From: Catenuloplanes indicus
GTDB lineage: Bacteria > Actinomycetota > Actinomycetes > Mycobacteriales > Micromonosporaceae
Direction of reading: 5' to 3'
NCBI RefSeq assembly: GCF_030813715.1
Contig: NZ_JAUSUZ010000001.1
Coordinates: forward strand, 3,286,001-3,350,000
DNA: 64,000 nucleotides
Every line of letters begins with the position of its first letter. Position 1 is the first letter of the stretch. The translations under genes and the position numbers were made by a program. This document shows, piece by piece, positions 59,451 through 64,000 of this stretch. The notes beneath the pieces are model-generated. The model had not been told where the DNA came from. It did not search any database and was given only the letters and a program-made list of their open reading frames with translations.

Positions 59451-60880
59451 CGGTCCCCCTCCACGATCTCGCCCTCGACGACCTGCGCGTATCCGTACCG
59501 GTGGCAGAGGTCTTGAATGTCGCTGTCGGAGTGGTAGGCGAACCGGACCCGGACCGGCTCACGCACGCCGTCGAGCGCTACGTAGGCGACGCCGGGTGAG
59601 GTCTCCGGGATCTCGTCGGCGAGTGCGCCACGGTTGCGGGCGCCGTCGCCGAGGATGAGGTCCACTTGCTCGGCCTCGGTGAGTCGGAGTGCGATCCGGG
59701 TCGGGAACAGGTCGCGGAACGGCAGCACCTCCTTGCGCGGGTCCTGGAGTGCGGCGATGACGTGGACGCCGACCGCGCGGCCCTGGGACAGCAGCAGCGA
59801 CAGGGACTCGCGGATGCGGTCGCGGACCTTGCGGTCGGAGATGTAGGAGGTGAGCGCGGCCAGCTCGTCGATCACGATGACGATCAGCGAGTCGCCGGGG
59901 GTCGGGGTGTGCTGGCGGGTGATGCCGCGGAGCCGGTTGGCGCGTGCCCGCATGCGCACCACGGCGTCTTCCAGGGCGCCGGCCATGGTCTCGGCGGTGT
60001 CGTAGACGAAGCGGGTGAACAGCGGGAGGCCGCCGGCCAGTTCCATGCCGCCCTTCGGGTCGAAGACCCACAGCTCGACGAGCCGTTGTTGGATGCCGCC
60101 GGCGAGCGCGGCGATCAGCGCCCAGATCACCGAGCCCTTGCCTGCGTTCGTCGCCCCGCCGACCAGCACATGCGACCCGGCGAGCCGCAGCGCGTACGCG
60201 TCGCCGTTCTCCTGAACGCCGAGCGGCAGCCGGGCGAGGTCGAGGCTCGTGGGAGTCGCAATCGGTGCGATCGTCTCTGCCAGCGGATCGCGGCGCAGGA
60301 AGACCAGAACGATCCGGTCGGGACGGCGATGCGTGCGAGCGCGGCCGTCCCGGACGCGGAACGTGTAGGCCAGGCGCGGTGCAGCTTTGCCCCAGTCGTC
60401 CGGGTGCTGGCCGGGCAGCATCCGTACGGTCACTTCGTCGCCGAACTCGGTGGCGCGGACGCCGAGGAGCTGCGGGACATACTTGTCCCCGCCGAACGCG
60501 GTTGCCAGCCCGCAGGTCGCCATGGCCGGCGCCCAGCTGCGCCGGTAGACGAACAGCCGCCGCCACCGGCCCAGCAGCGGCCACCACACGAACCGTTGCC
60601 AAGTCGCCCGATGCCACCGCCACCACGCCGCACCGCCCGCCGCCAGCGTGGCGAGCACCACGAGCAGGGTTTGCCAGCCGAAGTCCACCCAGATCCAGGC
60701 GGCCAGCGCGGCCGGGCCGGTCAGCCACCAGTAGCGGACCGCGAGCACGGTCGCGTGGAAGGTGCCGCGGAGCGTCCACCATAGGACGAGGAGCCAGCCG
60801 GGCACCCGCCATACGGGTACCCGGACGTTCATCGGCGCGGGCGGGATCTTGTCGCCTGGGATGACGTTGATCAGTGGCAT
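59447..60880 (-). CDS. FtsK/SpoIIIE-like DNA translocase (TraB/TraSA-like)
   Basis: A 477-residue hexameric-type translocase that would move double-stranded element DNA between cells, the hallmark of actinomycete conjugation. Two membrane helices lie at about 30-80 (GWLLVLWWTLRGTF, LVVLATLAAGG). Walker A is VGGATNAGKGSVIW (about 236-248), followed by WVFDPKGGMEL. Walker B is LIVIVIDELAALT, with QGRAVGVHVIAALQDP and TRIALRLTEAEQ of the FtsK domain. The ATG lies within the previous gene (10-nt overlap). No FtsK gamma domain is evident. Confidence 0.92.
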   Translation of the reverse strand: MPLINVIPGDKIPPAPMNVRVPVWRVPGWLLVLWWTLRGTFHATVLAVRYWWLTGPAALAAWIWVDFGWQTLLVVLATLAAGGAAWWRWHRATWQRFVWWPLLGRWRRLFVYRRSWAPAMATCGLATAFGGDKYVPQLLGVRATEFGDEVTVRMLPGQHPDDWGKAAPRLAYTFRVRDGRARTHRRPDRIVLVFLRRDPLAETIAPIATPTSLDLARLPLGVQENGDAYALRLAGSHVLVGGATNAGKGSVIWALIAALAGGIQQRLVELWVFDPKGGMELAGGLPLFTRFVYDTAETMAGALEDAVVRMRARANRLRGITRQHTPTPGDSLIVIVIDELAALTSYISDRKVRDRIRESLSLLLSQGRAVGVHVIAALQDPRKEVLPFRDLFPTRIALRLTEAEQVDLILGDGARNRGALADEIPETSPGVAYVALDGVREPVRVRFAYHSDSDIQDLCHRYGYAQVVEGEIVEGDR

Positions 60881-61248
60881 GACGTCGCCCCGGTGTCGGG
60901 GAACAGCGCGATCTGATCCGCGTGCTGTGCGGGCTCCGGTGCCGGCTGCCGGCTGTGCTGGCCCGGCTTGGTGTTGGTCTCGGGCACGTGCCGGATCATG
61001 GTCGGCAGCCACCGGCCCCGGCCGAGGACCGCGCGCATGTCGCCCGGATCGGAGACGTAGGGCGCGATGCTGGCCGGGTCGAGGTGGTTGAGCTTGACGA
61101 TGGTCCGGGCGAGGGAGGCGGCGGCAGCGGAGATCTCCACCAGGGCCGCCACCCGCAGCACGTCGACCGGGGACGAGACGTAGACGTGCCGGACGACCGC
61201 GATCCCCAGCGCCGCCAGCTTCCGCACGACAACACGACGGACGGTCAC
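60871..61248 (-). CDS. Hypothetical element protein, 125 aa
   Basis: Starts TVRRVVVRKLAALGIAVV; a mildly hydrophobic middle (VLRVAALVEISAAAASLA) is followed by LDPASIAPYVSDPGDMRAVLGRGRW and a Pro/Gln-rich end. No family recognised. The GTG start overlaps the stop of the preceding zinc-ribbon gene (GTGA), and the end overlaps the translocase start by 10 nt. It is part of the transfer operon. Confidence 0.65.
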   Translation of the reverse strand: MTVRRVVVRKLAALGIAVVRHVYVSSPVDVLRVAALVEISAAAASLARTIVKLNHLDPASIAPYVSDPGDMRAVLGRGRWLPTMIRHVPETNTKPGQHSRQPAPEPAQHADQIALFPDTGATSCH

Positions 61249-61427
61249 AGCGACCACCGCCACACCGGCCGGCCCAGCCGCGCCCGGCAGCGACGGCAGC
61301 ACATCCGCTTCGGGTCGAACCGGCGCGGCTTCACCCAGGACTCGCAGTACATGCACCACATCGCGGAGACCGTCGACCGGGCACCGCAGTGCAGCCCGAC
61401 GATCGTGAACAGCGTGGCCGTGGTCAT
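61245..61427 (-). CDS. Small zinc-ribbon-like protein
   Basis: 60 residues. TVGL-type start MTTATLFTIVGLHCG, then MWCMYCESWVKPRRFDPKRMCCRRCRARLG with CxxC/CxxC pairs that could bind zinc. ATG follows GGAGG by 7 nt and overlaps the previous stop (TGATG). No named family; small Cys-rich proteins like this are common in AICE transfer operons. Confidence 0.65.
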   Translation of the reverse strand: MTTATLFTIVGLHCGARSTVSAMWCMYCESWVKPRRFDPKRMCCRRCRARLGRPVWRWSL

Positions 61428-61651
61428 CACGCTACCTCCGAACCGCGCAGCCGGGCCGCGGTCTCCCGCGCCGTGCCCGCCAGCTCGACGGCTTCCACGG
61501 TGCCGACGCGCTCCAGCAGGTCAGCCTTCGCGTCGAACCAGGCCGCCCGTTCGTGGTCACTCGCGTTTCGGTCCGGCATGGCACCCAGTAACGCCGACAG
61601 CTGCGCGCCGATCGACTGCATCGGGGCAGCCTCGTCTACCGTGGGCTTCAC
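61427..61651 (-). CDS. Hypothetical element protein, 74 aa
   Basis: Mostly helical: SIGAQLSALLGAMPDRNASDHERAAWFDAKADLLERVGTVEAVELAGTARETAARLRG. No family recognised. GTG start with AAAGGAG 7 nt upstream. First gene after a hairpin that separates it from the Pra-like gene. Confidence 0.65.
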   Translation of the reverse strand: MKPTVDEAAPMQSIGAQLSALLGAMPDRNASDHERAAWFDAKADLLERVGTVEAVELAGTARETAARLRGSEVA

Positions 61652-61686
61652 AGCCCCACTCCTTTCGAGGGGTATGGGTTGGCAGC

Positions 61687-61731
61687 GCGGGGCCGGGCCG
61701 AAGTCTTTGGTCGGAGGACGGCCCGCCCCGC
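61687..61731 (-). terminator. Hairpin after the Pra-like gene
   Basis: GCGGGGCGGGCCG pairs with CGGCCCGGCCCCGC (one bulge) around an 18-nt loop, 12 nt past the stop. It may lower readthrough from the activator gene into the transfer operon. Confidence 0.5.
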
Positions 61732-61743
61732 GTCAACATCTGT

Positions 61744-62175
61744 TCAAGTAGCAGCCGCGCCGGGCACGACGCCCGCGGCACGCATCCCGGTAGCGCGCAG
61801 CGAATACGCCATCCGCGCCCGGCACTTACTCGACGACCCGCCACAGCGGTTCCCGTCCACATACGGCGTGATCGTCAGCCCGTCGAACTCCACCGCCGGC
61901 GGGTAACCCGGCACGCTCGACGCCGGCGGCACCGGCTGATGCGGCGCCACGACCTTCACCTTCACCTCGGTCGTCCGCCCGAACTTCCCGGCCTCCGGGT
62001 CCAGGTCCATGACCTTGACGACCCAGACCCGCTCCCCCGTCTCCTTGTCCCGCGCCTGGTTGTCCGCCTCCCCACGCCGGTCAAAGTCGACCTGCGCATC
62101 CACCCCCAGGCAGAGCGCCCCGCGCGGAAACACGTACTCGGACGGCACCGGCACCTTCAACGTCAGCGGAACCAC
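61744..62175 (-). CDS. pra: Pra-like activator of replication, integration and excision
   Basis: 143 residues. The pattern LKVPVPSEYVFPRGALCLGVDAQVDFDRR, then ETGERVWVVKVMDLDPEAGKFGRTTEVKVKVV, then VEFDGLTITPYVDG and the Arg-rich RMAYSLRATGMR is characteristic of the small AICE protein annotated as pra. In pSAM2, Pra turns on rep, xis and int and is repressed by KorSA. GTG with AAGGAGG 7 nt upstream. A KorSA-like operator lies in its promoter. Family assignment is from memory of such proteins. Confidence 0.72.
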   Translation of the reverse strand: MVPLTLKVPVPSEYVFPRGALCLGVDAQVDFDRRGEADNQARDKETGERVWVVKVMDLDPEAGKFGRTTEVKVKVVAPHQPVPPASSVPGYPPAVEFDGLTITPYVDGNRCGGSSSKCRARMAYSLRATGMRAAGVVPGAAAT

Positions 62176-62227
62176 GAACCAGCCTCCTTGCTACACAGCC
62201 ATCCAAGTGATGACCGGTTATGCAAAC

Positions 62228-62256
62228 AAGCTAGGCCGACTTGTGCACACAAGCAA
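62228..62256 (-). promoter_or_regulatory. Promoter of the Pra-like gene with embedded operator
   Basis: -35 TTGCTT (62251-62256), 17-bp spacer, -10 TAGCTT (62228-62233). The palindrome CTTG-TGCACA-CAAG (62240-62253, plus-strand reading) fills the spacer, so a bound repressor would block the promoter. It matches the site before the GntR gene. Confidence 0.65.
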
Positions 62257-62356
62257 GAAACGAGATTTGGTTTTCAGATCACGCACATCCGGGCGCTTCG
62301 ATCCCGGCTTGACGAGCGGCTTCCGTCTGCGTGGACGCCGCACGTAGGGTGCCTTA

Positions 62357-62659
62357 ATGATCGACGAGGAGCGGGCGCGGCAGATCGCGGAAGCGATTCT
62401 GGCTCACGATGCGACCGAGCCCGGCACACCGCCCTTGGCCATCGTCAACGTCGAGGAACACCCGATCGGCTGGGTGCTCTACTACAACTCCGCGAAGTAC
62501 GTCCGGACCGGCAACTTCATGGACGCCACCGTGGGAAACGCGCCAATCGTGGTCGAGCGGGCGACTGGCCGTGCACACATCACGGGCACAGCTCGAAGCA
62601 CCGCCTACTACCTGGCCGAACTCGACGCGGGAACGCACTCATGCACACACTGCCCCTAG
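62357..62659 (+). CDS. YrhB / Imm35-like protein
   Basis: 100 residues. ARQIAEAILAH, PPLAIVNVEEHPIGWVLYYNSAKYVRTGNF, NAPIVVERATGRAHITGTARSTAYYLAEL match the YrhB/immunity-protein-35 fold, whose members are predicted immunity proteins of polymorphic toxins or chaperone-like. It lies opposite to the regulatory genes, between pra and korSA. The start is supported only by the family and a weak upstream AGGGTG. A partner toxin is not visible in the window. Confidence 0.75.
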   Translation: MIDEERARQIAEAILAHDATEPGTPPLAIVNVEEHPIGWVLYYNSAKYVRTGNFMDATVGNAPIVVERATGRAHITGTARSTAYYLAELDAGTHSCTHCP

Positions 62660-62687
62660 CGAGGCGGCAGGGCATGAAGCTGCTGAG

Positions 62688-63416
62688 CTAGGGCAGCGGA
62701 TATGCGTCGTCGATCTCGTGCCGCGAACCGGGCATCACCAATTGGGACGACAGCACGGCCTCACCCGACGACTGATACACCGTGATCACGGTGCTGATCA
62801 CGGACTCGTCGTACGGCACCTCAAGCCAGCCGGCCTCGCTCTCGGTGACGCGGCGAGCGGTCAGCTGCTCGATCACGTAGTCCCCGCGGATGCCGCGTAC
62901 CCGGTTGATGTGGTCAAGGAGGCTGCCGGCAATCGGGTCCGGCTTGATGATGTCGGTGCCGACCGCCACATCCACCGGAACGTACGTCGACACCATGTCA
63001 ACCGGCCCGAACTCCGACACCGTGATCCGGTGCCGCACGTAGACCGGCGTCTCGTTCGGGATGTGCAGCGAAGCCGCAATCCGCGGCGGAGCTAGCACCG
63101 GCCCGACGTGCACGACGTTTGTGGAAACGGTCTCATCCAGATACAACGCTTCCCGCGCATACTGCGGCGAGACACCGGACGCGGACGGCCGGCCACGCAC
63201 GAAGTGCCCCTTGCCCTGCTGCGACTCGATCCACCCGTCCTGACGCAGGATGCCCAGCGCCTTCAACACGGTCGGCCGCGCGACCCCGAACTCCTTGGCA
63301 AGCGTGTTCTCCGACGGCAGCGAGGTCCCCGGCGGGTACGTGTCGCTCTCGATGCGCTCACGGATCGTGTTGAGCACCCGCAGGTACTTCGGCGTCGGCA
63401 CCTCGTACGCGCTCAC
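62688..63416 (-). CDS. GntR family regulator with UTRA domain (KorSA-like)
   Basis: 242 residues. Winged HTH at about 8-75 (PTPKYLRVLNTIRERI, TSLPSENTLAKEFGVARPTVLKALGILRQDGWIESQQGKGHFV) and a C-terminal UTRA ligand domain (ETPVYVRHRITVSEFGPVDMVSTYVPVDVA). In pSAM2, KorSA is a GntR protein that represses its own gene and pra. GTG 63416 is chosen because it starts the conserved part; GTG codons 4 nt and more upstream are alternatives. A palindrome at its own promoter supports autoregulation. Confidence 0.85.
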   Translation of the reverse strand: MSAYEVPTPKYLRVLNTIRERIESDTYPPGTSLPSENTLAKEFGVARPTVLKALGILRQDGWIESQQGKGHFVRGRPSASGVSPQYAREALYLDETVSTNVVHVGPVLAPPRIAASLHIPNETPVYVRHRITVSEFGPVDMVSTYVPVDVAVGTDIIKPDPIAGSLLDHINRVRGIRGDYVIEQLTARRVTESEAGWLEVPYDESVISTVITVYQSSGEAVLSSQLVMPGSRHEIDDAYPLP

Positions 63417-63443
63417 ACACACCCCGTCCGGATCAACAACCCA

Positions 63444-63487
63444 CTTGACAACACAAGACACTAAACCTGATGCACATGAGCAGGCAA
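63444..63487 (-). promoter_or_regulatory. GntR promoter with autoregulatory operator
   Basis: -35 TTGCCT (63482-63487), 18-bp spacer, -10 TAGTGT (63458-63463), followed directly by CTTG-ACAACA-CAAG (63444-63457, plus-strand reading) over the likely transcription start. It shares CTTGnnnACACAAG with the site before pra. Confidence 0.6.
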
Positions 63488-63493
63488 GAACCG

Positions 63494-63775
63494 TCACGCG
63501 TCGGAGGGCTCTTCAACCACTTGAACGCCGAACCACTCCGTCCGGACGCCAACTCTGCGAAGCCCGATCAGCTGCGGGCGAGTGGCGCCGGGCCGCCGCG
63601 CCGGCAACCGCAAGTAGCGACCGAACACCCGCAACGCCGCGCGCCGCAGCGGACACGGCCCTTCAAGATCGCAGACCGGGCACCGCCCGTCGCTGGCGAG
63701 ATCGGTATGCCGATCCAACTGGCGCTGCGCCTCCCGCAGTTCGGAGCGCGCCTCAGCGGTCAGGTAGACCGTCAT
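63494..63775 (-). CDS. Hypothetical element protein, 93 aa
   Basis: TVYLTAEARSELREAQRQLDRHTDLASDGRCPVCDLEGPCPLRRAALRVFGRYLRLPARRPG. One Cys motif CPVCDLEGPCP may bind zinc. No named family, though small proteins with this layout are common in AICEs. ATG follows GAGGAAGG at 7 nt and overlaps the stop of the gene before it (ATGA). Confidence 0.7.
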   Translation of the reverse strand: MTVYLTAEARSELREAQRQLDRHTDLASDGRCPVCDLEGPCPLRRAALRVFGRYLRLPARRPGATRPQLIGLRRVGVRTEWFGVQVVEEPSDA

Positions 63776-63978
63776 CGCTCAACCTTCCTCATCGGTCGTC
63801 GCTCCGGCGCAGCACGTCGTAGACCACCGCGGAGCACGAAGACCTCTCGTCGTACGGTCGCTTCACCAGTTACGGGGTCGACGACGTAGCCGAGAACCCA
63901 GGCCCATCCGTCGTAGGTCGCCCGGTCGGACACCGAGATCACCCGCAGAATCAATGCATTGGCGCCGTTGAACTGCAC
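63772..63978 (-). CDS. Hypothetical element protein, possibly incomplete
   Basis: 68 residues in view: QFNGANALILRVISVSDRATYDGWAWVLGYVVDPVTGEATVRREVFVLRGGLRRAAP. The TYDGWxWLxGYVxD motif with xRREVFV is familiar from small AICE proteins. The GTG listed lacks a good RBS, and the reading frame stays open to the window edge, so the true start may be outside. Overlaps the next gene by 4 nt. Confidence 0.6.
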   Translation of the reverse strand: MQFNGANALILRVISVSDRATYDGWAWVLGYVVDPVTGEATVRREVFVLRGGLRRAAPERRPMRKVER

Positions 63979-64000
63979 CGACGCTTGCCGATCGACGATC

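Larger units (their letters stand above)
55270..64000. mobile_element. Integrative and conjugative element of the pSAM2/AICE type, left part
   Basis: Begins in the 3' half of tRNA-Gly (attL) and continues past the right edge. It contains int, xis, a RepSA-like initiator, DUF2637, an FtsK-like translocase, a Pra-like activator and a KorSA-like GntR repressor, in the order and spacing of actinomycete integrative and conjugative elements. No second copy of the tRNA 3' end was found to the right, so attR is outside the window. Confidence 0.85.

Noticed and set aside
59666-60784. 372-aa plus-strand frame opposite the FtsK-like gene
   Set aside because: Shadow; the minus frame carries Walker motifs.
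55314-64000. A second copy of the tRNA-Gly 3' end (attR)
   Set aside because: I looked for TTCGATTCCCGTCGTCCGC to the right and found none, so the right end is not in the window.

Overview
The window is a chromosomal piece of a very GC-rich actinomycete. The rRNA operon, the clpP1-clpP2-clpX and valS-folC-DUF4233-ndk neighbourhoods, a T-box-controlled ileS, frequent GTG/TTG starts, leaderless genes and an integrative element of the pSAM2/AICE type all point to Micromonosporaceae (an Actinoplanes-like genus). This placement is inference from content, not a database match.

Layout. 1-2.4 kb: 5' part of an RNase E/G gene (minus) with a long disordered N-terminus. 2.5-13.9 kb: the radical-SAM pair TIGR03936/TIGR03960, split by a glycan cluster: a long-type nucleotidylyltransferase, a methyltransferase, a large polytopic membrane protein, GtrA, a GtrB-like family 2 glycosyltransferase, a sugar N-acetyltransferase and a DegT/StrS aminotransferase. 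Together these look like a GtrA/B/C-type membrane glycosylation system for an acylated amino sugar. 14-18 kb: a proline-rich membrane protein, an FeS (6-4) photolyase of the PhrB type and a PlsC-like acyltransferase. 18-21.4 kb: ileS with its T-box. 21.5-26.6 kb: an ABC-2 exporter operon, a serine hydrolase and a Tat-exported PhoD phosphatase. 26.9-39.1 kb: valS-folC-DUF4233-ndk, interrupted by a 2,014-residue membrane/disordered/VOC protein and a GT87 mannosyltransferase. 39.2-44.8 kb: 16S-23S-5S rRNA (minus) with promoters. 45-50.4 kb: a DUF6585 protein, a TetR/MFS exporter pair, a nitrilase-family hydrolase and a GNAT protein. 50.4-55.3 kb: clpX, clpP2, clpP1, tig, tRNA-Pro and tRNA-Gly.

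From the 3' end of tRNA-Gly(TCC) to the right edge lies the left part of an integrated conjugative element. Its minus-strand genes are int, xis, a RepSA-like initiator, a DUF2637 membrane protein, an FtsK/TraB-like translocase, small ORFs and a Pra-like activator, followed further right by a KorSA-like GntR repressor and two more small genes. Two plus-strand genes of immunity-like families (CPCC and YrhB/Imm35) sit among them. Two matching CTTG-N6-CAAG palindromes lie on the Pra-like and GntR promoters. The right attachment site is outside the window.

Two architectural features recur. Four copies of an about 100-140 nt element follow stop codons in a constant orientation. Many genes have a TANNNT -10 box 6-9 nt before the start codon, which indicates leaderless mRNAs.
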